Assembly: GCA_903897335.1 (NCBI GenBank)
Contig: CAIUAY010000089.1
Location: 1-35,287 of the forward strand
Reading direction: 5' to 3'
Source of the DNA: an uncultured Chromatium sp.
GTDB taxonomy: Bacteria; Pseudomonadota; Gammaproteobacteria; Chromatiales; Chromatiaceae
Length of the DNA stretch: 35,287 nucleotides
Of the stretch, positions 1-12,176 are shown piece by piece (within the stretch, counting starts at the first letter, position 1; every line of letters starts with the position of its first letter). The position numbers and the translations under genes were made by a program. The notes under the pieces are model-generated. The model was not told the origin of the DNA. It did no database searches and saw nothing but the letters and a program-made list of their open reading frames with translations.

Positions 1-57
1 GAACCCGCGACCCCCGGCGTGACAGGCCGGTATTCTAACCAACTGAACTACCGCTCC
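1..57 (-). tRNA. tRNA-Asp (GTC), truncated by window start
   Basis: Reverse complement GGAGCGGTAGTTCAGTTGGTTAGAATACCGGCCTGTCACGCCGGGGGTCGCGGGTTC has the D arm, anticodon loop CCTGTCACG and start of the T arm. Confidence 0.93.
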
Positions 58-112
58 ATATTTTATCTGTTTGATTTTATACCAGAAAAATGTATTGTAG
101 AATACTTTTTTC

Positions 113-188
113 TGGTGGGTGCTGCAGGGATCGAACCTGCGACCCTCGCCTTGTAAGGGCGATGCTCTACCATCTGAGCTAAGCACCC
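113..188 (-). tRNA. tRNA-Val (TAC), encoded CCA
   Basis: Reverse complement GGGTGCTTAGCTCAGATGGTAGAGCATCGCCCTTACAAGGCGAGGGTCGCAGGTTCGATCCCTGCAGCACCCACCA; complete cloverleaf, anticodon TAC. Confidence 0.95.
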
Positions 189-201
189 TTCAGACGAACA
201 A

Positions 202-474
202 CTATTGTACGGCGTCCTTTAACGCTTTGCCAGCCTTAAATGAAGGCGTTTTTGATGCCTTGATGTCAATGGGCGCCCCAGTCTGGGGATTACGTCCCGT
301 GCGCGCAGCGCGTTCCTTGATCGAAAAGGTTCCAAAGCCGATCAGTGAAACCGTCTCACCCTGTTTCAGGGCAATGGCGATCTCATCAGTCATGGCATCC
401 AGAGCCCGCGCAGCGGCGGCCTTAGAAATATCCGCCGCATCCGCCATCTTTTCGATGAGTTCCGATTTATTCAT
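202..474 (-). CDS. hupB: DNA-binding protein HU-beta
   Basis: 90 aa, [28 protein letters not shown]...[21 protein letters not shown]; position next to lon. Confidence 0.95.
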   Translation of the reverse strand: MNKSELIEKMADAADISKAAAARALDAMTDEIAIALKQGETVSLIGFGTFSIKERAARTGRNPQTGAPIDIKASKTPSFKAGKALKDAVQ

Positions 475-603
475 GTATTTCCCCTATTGTTGACTGGCTG
501 AGTGTTCGATAATCCAACCCTGGTGAGCACCGCATGGCAGGCCAGGAGGTCAGAGCGCAGAATGCTAAGGCGGAGACCGCGACAGAGCAACCGACTTTAT
601 CAC

Positions 604-3093
604 TTAATGACGCAGTGGCGCGGTTTGATCGCGCACCGCATCAACGCTTGCGTCATGAGTATCCTGAGTAACCGGCACTGACGCATCGCTATCGTTCGTT
701 AAACCCAGCGCATGCGGGCGCTCAGTCAATGCCAGATCCAGCACTTCATCGATCCAGCGCACCGGATGAATCTTCAGGTGCTGCTTGATATTTTTTGGAA
801 TTTCAATGAGATCACGCTCATTTTCTAGCGGAATGATCACGGTCTCGATCCCCCCGCGATGCGCAGCCAGCAGTTTCTCTTTCAGGCCGCCAATCGGCAG
901 AACTTCACCCCGCAGCGTGATTTCGCCGGTCATGGCGACATTAGAACGTACCGCAATCTTAGTCAGCGCCGAAACGAGCGCCGTACACATGGCTACGCCT
1001 GCGCTTGGCCCATCCTTAGGGGTTGCTCCTTCAGGAACATGGATATGCACGTCAAAATTATTGTGGAAGTCCGGTGGAACACCAAGCGCATCGGCACGCG
1101 CCCGCACCACGGTCATGGCCGCCTGGATTGACTCCTGCATCACATCGCCGAGCTGCCCGGTATAGGTGAACTTGCCCTTGCCAGGAACCAGCGCAGATTC
1201 AATGCGCAGCAGTTCACCACCAACCTCAGTCCAGGCTAGGCCGGTAACTTGGCCGACCTGATCATGCTCGTCAGCACGACCATAGCGAAAACGCTGCACT
1301 CCAAGATATTTTTCCAGTGACTTGGACGTGACGAGCGTGGGTGTGTCGCGTTTCTTAAGCAAAACCTCTTTCACCACCTTACGGCAGATCTTGGAGATCT
1401 CGCGTTCCAGATTACGGACACCGGCTTCACGGGTGTAGTGACGGATGATGTCGCGCAGCGCGCTATCACGCAGTATCAGCTCACCATCCTTCAGGCCGTT
1501 ATTCTTCATCTGCTTGGGTGCCAGATAACGCTCGGCAATCGCTACCTTTTCATCTTCGGTGTAACCAGAGAGCCGGATCACCTCCATGCGATCCAGGAGT
1601 GCCGGCGGGATGTTCAGGGTATTGGCGGTGGCCACGAACATCACTTCAGAGAGATCGAAGTCGACCTCCAGATAGTGATCGACAAAGGTATGGTTCTGTT
1701 CCGGGTCGAGTACTTCGAGCAGGGCAGAGGCCGGATCACCCCGGAAATCCATCGCCATCTTGTCGATTTCATCAAGCAGGAAGAAGGCGTTACGGGAACC
1801 AGCCTTGGAGAGATTCTGGACGATCTTGCCGGGCAAGGCACCGATATAGGTGCGGCGATGCCCGCGAATTTCAGCCTCGTCGCGGACGCCACCGAGCGAC
1901 ATCCGCACGAATTTACGGTTGGTCGCACGCGCAATGGACTGTCCAAGTGAGGTTTTACCAACGCCAGGCGGCCCAACCAGACAGAGGATCGGGCCTTTGA
2001 GCTTGCGCACACGCTGCTGTACGGCCAGATATTCGAGGATGCGTTCCTTGACGCGCTCCAGACCATAATGATCTTTGTCCAGAACAGACTCAGCAAGCGT
2101 CAGGTCATTGTGAATTCGTGTGCGCTTTTTCCAGGGGACATCAACCAGTGTATCGATATAGTTGCGCACCACCGTCGCCTCAGCAGACATCGGCGACATC
2201 AGCTTAAGCTTGTTCAGTTCAGCTTGAGCCTTAGCCTTGGCTTCCCGAGGCATCCCGGCTTCTTGGATCCGTTTGGCCAGGTCTTCAATCTCGTTGGGGA
2301 CATCTTCCAGTTCACCCAGCTCCTTCTGGATCGCTTTCATCTGTTCGTTCAGATAATACTCGCGCTGGTTTTTCTCCATCTGACGCTTCACGCGACCACG
2401 GATACGCTTTTCCATCTGTAGGATCTCGTTTTCCGAGTCCATCAGACCCATCAGATGCTCAAGTCTGGCCTGCACCTCGATGATTTCCAGAACGCGCTGT
2501 TTTTCATCAAGCTTCAGCGCCATGTGCGCCGCCATGGTGTCAGCAAGCCGACCGGCGTCATCAATGCTTGACAGTGATGTCAGAACCTCCGGCGGCACTT
2601 TTTTATTCAGCTTAACGTACTGTTCGAACAGCGTGAGCGCAGAACGCATCAGCACGTCCTGTTCGCGGTCATCGGCGTCGAGTGTCTCATCAATGGGTTT
2701 GATGAACGCGCAGAAGACATCTTTCGTGGTCACGAAACGGGTGATCAGCGCCCGCTGGTTTCCTTCCACCAGCACCTTGACGGTGCCGTCAGGCAGTTTG
2801 AGAAGCTGCAAGATATTGGCTAGGGTACCGATCTCATGCAGATCTTTAACGCCTGGGTCATCCACGTCAGCGCTTTTCTGGGCGACCAGCAGGATCTGTT
2901 TGTCACTGGTCATCGCCGCATCCAGTGCACGCACTGATTTGTCGCGGCCCACGAACAGCGGAATCACCATATGTGGATAAACCACGACATCGCGCAGCGG
3001 AAGCACGGGGACTTCCTGAAGTGTGCCTGTCAATGGAGCTGTGTTGTGTGCCATGAAACCTGTACTCGTAGCGACGATCAACAGAAGCGACAA
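604..3093 (-). CDS. lon: ATP-dependent protease Lon (start may be the downstream Met, MAHNTAPL, at about 3054)
   Basis: [15 protein letters not shown] Walker [17 protein letters not shown] catalytic Ser region, synteny with clpX/hupB. Confidence 0.97.
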   Translation of the reverse strand: MSLLLIVATSTGFMAHNTAPLTGTLQEVPVLPLRDVVVYPHMVIPLFVGRDKSVRALDAAMTSDKQILLVAQKSADVDDPGVKDLHEIGTLANILQLLKLPDGTVKVLVEGNQRALITRFVTTKDVFCAFIKPIDETLDADDREQDVLMRSALTLFEQYVKLNKKVPPEVLTSLSSIDDAGRLADTMAAHMALKLDEKQRVLEIIEVQARLEHLMGLMDSENEILQMEKRIRGRVKRQMEKNQREYYLNEQMKAIQKELGELEDVPNEIEDLAKRIQEAGMPREAKAKAQAELNKLKLMSPMSAEATVVRNYIDTLVDVPWKKRTRIHNDLTLAESVLDKDHYGLERVKERILEYLAVQQRVRKLKGPILCLVGPPGVGKTSLGQSIARATNRKFVRMSLGGVRDEAEIRGHRRTYIGALPGKIVQNLSKAGSRNAFFLLDEIDKMAMDFRGDPASALLEVLDPEQNHTFVDHYLEVDFDLSEVMFVATANTLNIPPALLDRMEVIRLSGYTEDEKVAIAERYLAPKQMKNNGLKDGELILRDSALRDIIRHYTREAGVRNLEREISKICRKVVKEVLLKKRDTPTLVTSKSLEKYLGVQRFRYGRADEHDQVGQVTGLAWTEVGGELLRIESALVPGKGKFTYTGQLGDVMQESIQAAMTVVRARADALGVPPDFHNNFDVHIHVPEGATPKDGPSAGVAMCTALVSALTKIAVRSNVAMTGEITLRGEVLPIGGLKEKLLAAHRGGIETVIIPLENERDLIEIPKNIKQHLKIHPVRWIDEVLDLALTERPHALGLTNDSDASVPVTQDTHDASVDAVRDQTAPLRH

Positions 3094-3169
3094 GGCGACC
3101 CATCTCTGGCTGCAGAGAGGCGCAGATCACGACCGTGAAGATCGGTTTGGTGGGAACCGCTAAAGATCG

Positions 3170-3206
3170 GGGCATGAGGCATCGAGTTCAACGATGCCTC
3201 ATGCCC
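3170..3206. promoter_or_regulatory. Perfect 15-bp stem-loop in the clpX-lon intergenic region
   Basis: GGGCATGAGGCATCG-agttcaa-CGATGCCTCATGCCC inverted repeat; no obvious U tract. Confidence 0.6.
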
Positions 3207-3281
3207 TGCCTGGAGAACCTGACTTGAACAATGCCGCTTACGTTGGCATGAGCGCAAACTGAAAGTCCGGATAACGATTGA

Positions 3282-4556
3282 TCAATCGCCAACGGCAGCC
3301 TGCATCTCTACCGTACCGTCGTAGATCAGAAAAGGCTTGTTGTCGCCAGCGATCACCGAAGCATCGATAACCACCTTGCTGACATGATCCATTGATGGCA
3401 GGTCATACATGATATCGAGCAGCACCTGCTCCATGATGGTTCGCAGACCACGGGCACCTGTTTTGCGCTCCATGGCCTTGCGAGCGATACCACCCAGCGC
3501 ATCTTCGCGGAGCTCCATCGTCACGCCTTCCATCTCGAATAGCCGTGCGTACTGCTTGACCAATGCGTGTTTTGGCTCGGTGAGAATGCGTGTTAGCGCG
3601 GGTTCGTCAAGCTCTTCGAGAGTTGCCATGACTGGCAGACGCCCGACAAATTCAGGGATCAGACCGTAGCGAATAAGATCCTCAGGTTCGACGGCATTTA
3701 GGAGTTCACTGATCTGACGACTGTCATCCTTGCTGTGTACCTCGGCGGAGAAACCGATTCCGGTCTTGCGTGAACGGTTTTGAATCACCTTGTCGAGACC
3801 GGCAAAGGCACCTCCAACGATGAACAGAATGTTCGAGGTGTCGACCTGAAGAAATTCCTGCTGCGGGTGTTTGCGTCCACCCTGCGGCGGCACCGAGGCA
3901 ATCGTGCCTTCAATCAGCTTCAGCAGTGCCTGTTGGACACCCTCGCCCGAAACATCGCGGGTAATCGACGGGTTATCTGATTTGCGCGAAATTTTGTCGA
4001 TCTCGTCGATATAGACGATGCCAGTCTGCGCCTTTTCGACATCGTAATCGCACTTCTGAAGCAGCTTCTGAATGATGTTTTCGACATCCTCGCCGACATA
4101 GCCCGCCTCGGTCAGCGTGGTCGCATCGGCAATCGTGAAGGGCACATTCAGCAGACGCGCCAGGGTCTCAGCCAGCAATGTTTTGCCTGAGCCGGTCGGG
4201 CCAATCAACATGATATTGCTTTTGGCAATCTCGATGTCTTCTTTGGCCTCGGCGACTTCCAAGCGTTTGTAGTGGTTATAGACTGCGACCGATAGGACTT
4301 TTTTCGCCTTCTCCTGTCCAATCACGAACTCATCCAGACGCGCCTTGATCTCGTGTGGCTTTGGCAGGTGACTGGTGGATTCACCCACGTTTTCCTGCAT
4401 CTCCTCGCGGATGATGTCGTTACAGAGTTCAACGCATTCGTCACAGATGAAGACAGAAGGGCCGGCGATGAGTTTACGGACTTCATGCTGGCTCTTGCCG
4501 CAAAACGAACAGTAAAGCAGCTTGCCTTCGTCGCTTTTGTGATTGTTTCCACTCAT
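3282..4556 (-). CDS. clpX: ATP-dependent Clp protease ATP-binding subunit ClpX
   Basis: N-terminal zinc finger [11 protein letters not shown]...[16 protein letters not shown] Walker A. Confidence 0.97.
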   Translation of the reverse strand: MSGNNHKSDEGKLLYCSFCGKSQHEVRKLIAGPSVFICDECVELCNDIIREEMQENVGESTSHLPKPHEIKARLDEFVIGQEKAKKVLSVAVYNHYKRLEVAEAKEDIEIAKSNIMLIGPTGSGKTLLAETLARLLNVPFTIADATTLTEAGYVGEDVENIIQKLLQKCDYDVEKAQTGIVYIDEIDKISRKSDNPSITRDVSGEGVQQALLKLIEGTIASVPPQGGRKHPQQEFLQVDTSNILFIVGGAFAGLDKVIQNRSRKTGIGFSAEVHSKDDSRQISELLNAVEPEDLIRYGLIPEFVGRLPVMATLEELDEPALTRILTEPKHALVKQYARLFEMEGVTMELREDALGGIARKAMERKTGARGLRTIMEQVLLDIMYDLPSMDHVSKVVIDASVIAGDNKPFLIYDGTVEMQAAVGD

Positions 4557-4687
4557 CGAGGATGGGTCTCCAGTGTGTCGTTTGAGGACGCAATACCAGC
4601 AGTCCCGATCGATTCTTTCGCAATCATAGACATTCAGGGTGATATGGCAAGTTCGTGAAGGATCTTTCGCTTTGCATTGTTATCTGC

Positions 4688-5332
4688 TCAGGTCTTTGCT
4701 GGCGCAGGGCCACGCTCATTGATCACCTTGTCGATGAGGCCATACGCCTGCGCCACGTCGCCGCTCATGAAGCGGTCACGCTCGGTATCTTCGGCGATCT
4801 TCTCAATAGGCTGACCGGTATGTTCGGCAAGAATCTGATTGAGACTGTCGCGGATATAGAGGATTTCGCGGGCATGGATATCAATATCGGTCGCCTGCCC
4901 CTGAAAGCCACCCAGCGGCTGATGGATCATCATGCGTGAATGTGGCAGACAGTAGCGCTTGCCCTTGGCACCACCGGCTAACAGCAATGCGCCCATGCTT
5001 GCAGCCTGACCAATACACATGGTACTCACATCGGGACGAATGAAACGCATGGTGTCATAGATCGCAAGCCCGGCCGTCACTGAACCACCCGGCGAATTGA
5101 TGTAAAGATGAATGTCCTTGTCTGGATTCTCGGACTCCAAAAAGAGCAGCTGCGCGACGACCAGGTTCGACATGTGATCTTCGACCGGCCCGACCAGAAA
5201 GATCACGCGCTCTTTAAGGAGTCGTGAATAGATGTCGAATGAACGCTCGCCGCGTGCGGTCTGCTCGACGACAATTGGCACCAGACCAAGCCCTTGGGGC
5301 TGCCAGTCAGTACGGCTCTGAGGATTGATCAT
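4688..5332 (-). CDS. clpP: ATP-dependent Clp protease proteolytic subunit ClpP
   Basis: [14 protein letters not shown] active-site Ser region; [21 protein letters not shown]. Confidence 0.97.
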   Translation of the reverse strand: MINPQSRTDWQPQGLGLVPIVVEQTARGERSFDIYSRLLKERVIFLVGPVEDHMSNLVVAQLLFLESENPDKDIHLYINSPGGSVTAGLAIYDTMRFIRPDVSTMCIGQAASMGALLLAGGAKGKRYCLPHSRMMIHQPLGGFQGQATDIDIHAREILYIRDSLNQILAEHTGQPIEKIAEDTERDRFMSGDVAQAYGLIDKVINERGPAPAKT

Positions 5333-5420
5333 GATTTAGAACTCTTCATCTGTCACGGAATGCGGGTATCCGGCGTATGCTCCGAGGGGCATCACGCCGC
5401 TTTCAGTGCGCGGTGACTGC

Positions 5421-6716
5421 TCAGGGATTTGCCGCAGGACTCGTCAATTCGGCAAAACTGATCACCTCATCTTCGGTGGCGAGCTGTCCCATTACTAGGT
5501 CAACCGCCTGTTGTTCAAGCAGGCTGGATTCAATGAGTGCAAGACGCTTGCGATCACTGTAATAATAATCCAGCACCGCCTGCGGCTCATCGTAAGTGGA
5601 GGCAAGCTGCTCGACCATCTCTCTGATCTGCGCTGCGTCCACATTGAGATCATGATCCTTGATCATCCTGCCAAGGATCAATCCGAGTGCCACCCGTCGC
5701 TTTGCACCCGTCTCGAAGAGCGCGTCAGGCAGAATCATCTTGGCGTCACCAAGCGACTGCGCCACCCTTTCGGCCATGTCCTGAATTTCGCTTTTGACCA
5801 GCGCCTGCGGCAATTCCAGCGGATTAGCCTCGAACAGCAGATCCATCACGCTTTCCTTGATGCGGGCGGCGAGGCGATCTTTCAATTCACGCGCCATGTT
5901 TGCCTGCACATCGGCGCGAAAACGCTCCAGATCGCCGTCTTCAACACCAAACGCCTTCACAAACTCAGCATCGATGAGCGGCAGGACAGGCTCTGTGATC
6001 GCCTGCAACGTGACCTCAAACCGGACTGGCTGACCGGCCAGATGCGCCGTCTGATAGGGATCAGGGAATGTCAGTTCCAGTGTGCGCGTCTCGCCAACGC
6101 TGGCGCCAATCAGTCCATCCTCAAACCCCGGAATCATCTCGCCACTGCCAAGTTCGAGCTTGATATCTGAACCCGCGCCACCCTCGAAAGGTTCGCCATT
6201 CAGCGTGCCCTGATAGGTTAGCGTTACCTGATCGCCGCTCTGGCATGGCCGCTCGGTCGGAGTCCAGGTCTTGCGCTGCTCGCGCAGACGCTCGATCATT
6301 GCATCGACATCGGCTTCAGCCAGCTCGCAGACTGGACGCTTCAGGCTGCGACCCGACAGTGATGCCAGCTCGAACTCCGGCATGACTTCAAAGATTGCCG
6401 TAAAGCTGAAACGCTCAGCGTCCAGATCCATCTCCGGTTCGATCTTAGGCGACCCGACTGGATGCAGCGATTCCTGAGTCAGTGCCTCGGTAAAACTGGA
6501 TTGCACCATCTCACCGAACACATCCAGATGCACCCGTTCCGCGAAGCGCTGCCGCAGGATTTTCATCGGCGCCTTGCCTGGCCGAAAACCGGGCAGACGA
6601 ACGGTTCGCGCAAGCTGCTGCAAACGTTTGTCAACTTCCTGCGTGATCTGCTCGAAAGGCAGATCAACCGTCATCCGTCGTTCAAGCCCTTCGCCTGCTT
6701 CCACCGAAACTTGCAT
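5421..6716 (-). CDS. tig: Trigger factor
   Basis: MQVSVEAGEGLERRMTVDLP...RLPGFRPGKAPMKI; PPIase and C-terminal domains; synteny with clpP. Confidence 0.96.
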   Translation of the reverse strand: MQVSVEAGEGLERRMTVDLPFEQITQEVDKRLQQLARTVRLPGFRPGKAPMKILRQRFAERVHLDVFGEMVQSSFTEALTQESLHPVGSPKIEPEMDLDAERFSFTAIFEVMPEFELASLSGRSLKRPVCELAEADVDAMIERLREQRKTWTPTERPCQSGDQVTLTYQGTLNGEPFEGGAGSDIKLELGSGEMIPGFEDGLIGASVGETRTLELTFPDPYQTAHLAGQPVRFEVTLQAITEPVLPLIDAEFVKAFGVEDGDLERFRADVQANMARELKDRLAARIKESVMDLLFEANPLELPQALVKSEIQDMAERVAQSLGDAKMILPDALFETGAKRRVALGLILGRMIKDHDLNVDAAQIREMVEQLASTYDEPQAVLDYYYSDRKRLALIESSLLEQQAVDLVMGQLATEDEVISFAELTSPAANP

Positions 6717-6848
6717 TTATCTTCTCCCGTCAACTCCGGCGGATCGCCGACCCGTGACGCTGCCGAATTCTGACGCCAGCACCGCGCTCGCGCCCTCAAA
6801 AACTGTTAAGTGTAGCCTGTGCGCTATCTCCGCTCCAAGCACCATCTG

Positions 6849-8234
6849 TCAGATCACCTTGGAAAAACCAATCGGCCCGGTCTTGGTCGCTAGATAGGCG
6901 TCAAAGGTCATGCAGATGTTGCGTACCAGCAGACGGCCACGCGGCAGGATGCGGATCTGCTCTGATGTCAACTCAACCAGGCCATCCTTCGCCATCTCCT
7001 GAAGCTGCGTCAGCGTCGCCGCAAAATAGTCCGCAAACCGGATATCCCAGGCGGATTCGGCGGCACGGATGTCCAACTGGAAGTGACAGATCAGCTTGGT
7101 GATCATGTCACGGCGGATCAAGTCGTCGCGGTTGAGTTCAATTCCCCGGAACACCGATAGGTGTCCAGCGTCAATGTCGGCATAGTACTCATCCAGCTCG
7201 CGGCGGTTCTGACCATACGTGTTATCGACCTTGCCAATCGAGGTCACGCCGATCCCGATCAGATCGCAGTCGGCATGGGTGGAGTAACCCTGGAAGTTGC
7301 GGTACAGCGTACCGGCCTGCTGAGCCAATGCCAGCTCATCGTCGGGACGGGCAAAATGATCCATGCCAATATAGACATAGCCCACTTCGGTGAGACGGGC
7401 AATGGTCGACTGGAGGATGTCGAGCTTAACCTCAGGTGCAGGCAGGTCGGCGTCATTGATGCGGCGCTGCGGCTTGAACCGCTCAGGAAGATGGGCGTAA
7501 TTGAAGATCGACAGACGCTGTGGATTAACCTCAATGATGCGTTCCAGGGTCTTGGAAAAGCTCTCGACGGTCTGGAACGGCAGGCCATAGATCAGGTCGA
7601 TGCTGGTTGAACGGAAGCCTTCGGCGATGGCTGCCTCCAGCACCGCCATGGTCTCGGCCTCGGTCTGGACGCGGTTCACCGCCTCCTGCACTTTGAGGTC
7701 GAAGTCCTGCACCCCCAGACTCATGCGGTTGAAACCGAGCTGACGCAGCAGTTTAACCGTGGACGCATCGGCCTCGCGGGGATCGATCTCGATGGAGAAC
7801 TCGCCGACATCATCGCCCGCCAGATCAAAATGACGGCGCGTGACATCCATCAGTTCGGTCATCTGCGCGTGACTGAGGAAGGTCGGCGTACCGCCACCCC
7901 AGTGTAGTTGTTCGACCTGACGCGAACGGTCAAAGAGCGCCGACTGCATCGCCAGTTCACGGTAGACGCGCTCCAGATAGGGCGGTGCTAGCGAGCGATC
8001 CTTGGTCGCAATCTTGTTGCAGGCGCAATAAAAACACACCGTATCGCAGAACGGGATGTGGAAGTAGATAGACAGTGGTCGCCCGCTCTCATTGCTGCGG
8101 GCGCACGCTGCCCGGTAGGCTGTCTCGTCGAATGTCTCTGAAAACTCCACTGCCGTCGGGTACGAAGTATAACGCGGCCCGCTCTGGTCGTAGCGACGGA
8201 TTAAATCCAGGTCAAAAGAAACGCTTTGTTCCAC
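6849..8234 (-). CDS. hemN: Oxygen-independent coproporphyrinogen III oxidase (radical SAM)
   Basis: RYDQSGPRYTSYPTA, CDTVCFYCACNKI radical SAM motif, HWGGGTPTFL. Confidence 0.95.
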   Translation of the reverse strand: MEQSVSFDLDLIRRYDQSGPRYTSYPTAVEFSETFDETAYRAACARSNESGRPLSIYFHIPFCDTVCFYCACNKIATKDRSLAPPYLERVYRELAMQSALFDRSRQVEQLHWGGGTPTFLSHAQMTELMDVTRRHFDLAGDDVGEFSIEIDPREADASTVKLLRQLGFNRMSLGVQDFDLKVQEAVNRVQTEAETMAVLEAAIAEGFRSTSIDLIYGLPFQTVESFSKTLERIIEVNPQRLSIFNYAHLPERFKPQRRINDADLPAPEVKLDILQSTIARLTEVGYVYIGMDHFARPDDELALAQQAGTLYRNFQGYSTHADCDLIGIGVTSIGKVDNTYGQNRRELDEYYADIDAGHLSVFRGIELNRDDLIRRDMITKLICHFQLDIRAAESAWDIRFADYFAATLTQLQEMAKDGLVELTSEQIRILPRGRLLVRNICMTFDAYLATKTGPIGFSKVI

Positions 8235-8367
8235 TCTTCAGTCCTCCAGCCACCAGGCGCAGCTCTGACGCTTGCACGGCAGCAATCGTAACGCCTGTAC
8301 AGGCAAGCATCCCCGTTTCTGATCGCACGATCGCCACTCGCGGCGCGTGCCTCCTGGAATGCGGGGT

Positions 8368-9324
8368 TCAATGGGTGGCGCAGCCGGTGGCTGCGGCATC
8401 CTGGCTCAGGAAAGTTTCTTCAAACTGAGTCTGGCAGGTGACGAGCTGTTCGTGTGTTAGGAGCAAGACCCCCTCCCCGCCCCGTTCGAATTCGAGCCAG
8501 GTGAACGGCACTTCAGGTAAACGTGCCTCCAGCGCCGCTGCCGAGTTGCCGACCTCAACGATCAGGATGCCCGTTGCAGTCAGATAACGTGCGGCATCAA
8601 TCAGGATCAGGATCACCAGATCCAGGCCATCCTCACCGCCATACAGACCCAGCCTGGGTTCGTTGCGGTATTCCGCCGGCAGTGAGTCAAGTTCGGCGCG
8701 TGAGACATAAGGCGGATTAGAGACGATGACATCATAGCGACGCCCCTCCAGCGCGGCAAAAAGGTCGGATTCAATGAGATGCACCCGTTCGCCGACACCG
8801 TGACGCATCACGTTCGAATGCGCCACAGCCAGTGCATCCGGTGAAATATCGACGAGATCCACGTCAGCATCGGGCAGATGAATCGCCGCCGCAATGCCGA
8901 TGCAGCCACTGCCGCAGCAGAGATCGAGTACTCGCGTGATGCGCTCGCTGTCGATCCAGGGATCAAAACCGGCCTCGACCAGCTCGGCGATCGGCGAGCG
9001 CGGAATCAGGACATGCCGGTTGACGGCAAACTCCAGTCCGGCAAACCAGGCGCGTCCGGTGAGGTAGGGCGCGGGAAGCCGCTCCAGAATCCGTCGCTCG
9101 ATCAGTTCGCACACCGCAACCCGCTCTGCTGGCGTCAGGCGGCAGTCACGGAAACCGGCGGTTAATTCCGGCTCCAGATAAAGCGCGCTCAAGACCAGAT
9201 GCACGGCCTCATCGACGGCATTGTCGGTACCGTGCCCAAAATAAAGACCCGCCGCGTTAAAGCGGCTGGCGCCCCAGCGCACGAAATCCTGAATCGTGAT
9301 CAAACTATCCGGCTGTTCTGCCAT
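8368..9324 (-). CDS. prmB: 50S ribosomal protein L3 N5-glutamine methyltransferase
   Basis: SAM motif VLDLCCGSGCIGIA, SNPPYVS catalytic motif, PrmB-like N-terminus. Confidence 0.9.
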   Translation of the reverse strand: MAEQPDSLITIQDFVRWGASRFNAAGLYFGHGTDNAVDEAVHLVLSALYLEPELTAGFRDCRLTPAERVAVCELIERRILERLPAPYLTGRAWFAGLEFAVNRHVLIPRSPIAELVEAGFDPWIDSERITRVLDLCCGSGCIGIAAAIHLPDADVDLVDISPDALAVAHSNVMRHGVGERVHLIESDLFAALEGRRYDVIVSNPPYVSRAELDSLPAEYRNEPRLGLYGGEDGLDLVILILIDAARYLTATGILIVEVGNSAAALEARLPEVPFTWLEFERGGEGVLLLTHEQLVTCQTQFEETFLSQDAAATGCATH

Positions 9325-9649
9325 AGCAAATATCGGTCAGGTTGGTCTTTGGCCAGAAAAAGGAAGATCGCCACAGCGATCTCAACATGAAGCGGTGAAG
9401 CATACCACCGCCACGACAAGGTTTTCAGTCTGCGCAGATGATCGTCAGCCGCTTTTATCCACGGACGCATGGAGTATGTCTTTGCCATCAGCTAAACGTC
9501 CTGGCAATTCGTAGCTGCGGGTGCGCAAACAAGCGGACATGATCGGCACTCAGGACGGGAACGGCATGAAAATAATCGTGTTCAGATCGTCGGCGTGGCC
9601 ATCCGTTGCCACGTCAGACGCACAGCGGGAAAGCACGAAACTGGCGAGA

Positions 9650-10015
9650 TTAACTGGCCGCCTGCGCGGCAATTTTCTGTTTCACGTCTGCCATGTCCAG
9701 CTCGCTGGCCTTGGCAAGCAGTTCACGCAGCGCCCCTTCGGGCAGGGCACCAGCCTGGGAAAAAATGATGATCTGTTCGCGAAAAATCATCAGGGTTGGG
9801 ATGGAACGAATCTGGAAATGCGCGGCGATCTCCTGATGTGCCTCAGTATCGACTTTGGCAAAAACGATGTCGTCGAAGTCATGCGAGACCTTCTCGTAGA
9901 TCGGCGCAAACGAACGGCACGGACCACACCAGGGTGCCCAGAAATCCACGATCACAAAATCCTGATCCTGGATGGTCTGTTCAAAACTGGCGGTTTCAAG
10001 TTCAATGACGGCCAT
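9650..10015 (-). CDS. Thioredoxin-family protein
   Basis: VDFWAPWCGPCRSFAPIYE active site, RSIPTLMIF cis-Pro. Confidence 0.9.
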   Translation of the reverse strand: MAVIELETASFEQTIQDQDFVIVDFWAPWCGPCRSFAPIYEKVSHDFDDIVFAKVDTEAHQEIAAHFQIRSIPTLMIFREQIIIFSQAGALPEGALRELLAKASELDMADVKQKIAAQAAS

Positions 10016-10055
10016 CTGTGATTCTCGTGGAAAATGGGTAAAGAGACTTTTTGAA

Positions 10056-10754
<699 letters not shown>

Positions 10755-10898
10755 TCAATGCAGTGTGCCATGGATTGCATGGTTCGGCACTAATTGAGGT
10801 GATGGATAAACCGCGCAGTACGGCACAAATCACCGCCGCAAACAACGTTCTGCTGCATTCTAAATGAGTCATGATGGTCATGAAATGCGCGGATCGGC

Positions 10899-12167
10899 TC
10901 ACGGCTTCAGCCCCAGGATCAGATCCATCACATTGGTTCCAGTCGCGCCGGTGTGGATCAGGTCGCCGCTGATCTCCAGCAGCGATCCTGCATCGGCTCG
11001 ATCCAGATACTCCAACGCCGCAATCCTGTCTGCTCGTGCTCGCGCCAGGGTTCCACCATCGACCAGCGCCCCAGCGTCGGTTGTTGAGCCGTCGGTGCCA
11101 TCGGTTCCAGCACTGAGCAGCAGACAATCCTCATGCCCTGCGAGCTCAATGGCCGCAGCCAGCGCCAGATGCTGATTGCGTCCGCCGCGTCCAGGTGACG
11201 GCGGCAGGCGCACCGTGGTTTCACCACCCCAGACATGCAGGCCGGGTGCGCTGTCGATCAGTATCCGCGCAAGCCGCCGTCCACGCGCTGCTGCATCGCC
11301 CGCAATGAATGTCTCATGCAGCCAGACCCTCAGACCTTCCTGTCTACCGGTGTCTAGCGCCGCGCCGCGAGCATCGGCCAGGGTTGCGACCAGCTCCATT
11401 TCAGGAACCCGGTCAGGCCGTATCGGGCAACGGCGTCCTGCACGTTCGGATAGACCCTGTCGCACCCAGTCCAGCAGCCAGGCCGGAAGCTCCAGACGAC
11501 TCACGGACTGTGCCAGATCATCCTCTGGTACCAGCAGTCCTGAGCCGATGACAGATGGCACGTCGCCGGGCACATCGGAGATCGCCAGTTGACGCATGAC
11601 GCGACGTTGCCCTGCGGTCGCGTTGAGGATAGACAGCAGCCCACCCGCTTTGATCTGGGAGACCGCTTTACGCACCAGATTCATCGCGTCGATGGGCAGA
11701 CCGCTACCGAGCAGCCATTGATTCATGCGTTGCAGATCGGCAACTGTGCGTCCGCGTGTCGGAACGTCTACCAGACTCGATGCGCCGCCTGAGAGCAGAA
11801 AAAGGAGCGTGTTATCATGCGGCAGCGTGTGGAGCGCAGCCAGCAAACGCCGACCCGCATCTAGGCTGCCCGCATCGGGAATCGGATGACCGCCAACCTG
11901 CGAGGCAATCCCCAACCCATCGAGCTGTGACGGGTTCAGATGCCCAACCTTGGTGATCAGCAATCCGCCGACCAGCGCGTCGCCGCAGACATCAGCGGCA
12001 CCAAGCGCCATCGACTCTGCCGCCTTGCCAATCGCACAGACCCAGACCGAGCCGTTGATGGGACGGCGGGTCAGTGCACGGCGCACCGCCGTGTGTCCCG
12101 CGACTGCGCTCAGCGCCGCAGCGAAGATCCGCAGCAGCCGTTGACGTGACGCAACGCACTCAGACAT
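10899..12167 (-). CDS. Glycerate 2-kinase / hydroxypyruvate reductase-like (DUF4147/MOFRL family)
   Basis: AIGKAAESMALGA; LFLLSGGASSLVDVP; LLSAGTDGTDGSTTDAGALVD MOFRL motif. Confidence 0.85.
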   Translation of the reverse strand: MSECVASRQRLLRIFAAALSAVAGHTAVRRALTRRPINGSVWVCAIGKAAESMALGAADVCGDALVGGLLITKVGHLNPSQLDGLGIASQVGGHPIPDAGSLDAGRRLLAALHTLPHDNTLLFLLSGGASSLVDVPTRGRTVADLQRMNQWLLGSGLPIDAMNLVRKAVSQIKAGGLLSILNATAGQRRVMRQLAISDVPGDVPSVIGSGLLVPEDDLAQSVSRLELPAWLLDWVRQGLSERAGRRCPIRPDRVPEMELVATLADARGAALDTGRQEGLRVWLHETFIAGDAAARGRRLARILIDSAPGLHVWGGETTVRLPPSPGRGGRNQHLALAAAIELAGHEDCLLLSAGTDGTDGSTTDAGALVDGGTLARARADRIAALEYLDRADAGSLLEISGDLIHTGATGTNVMDLILGLKP

Positions 12168-12176
12168 CGGACGCCA

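Noticed and set aside
5511-6170. 219-aa plus-strand ORF within tig
   Set aside because: Antisense of trigger factor with no plausible domain.
9300-9488. 62-aa minus-strand ORF overlapping the prmB start
   Set aside because: No recognisable family, and the overlap with the prmB 5' end makes it weak; the 9330-9640 gap may hold a decayed gene but I could not identify one.
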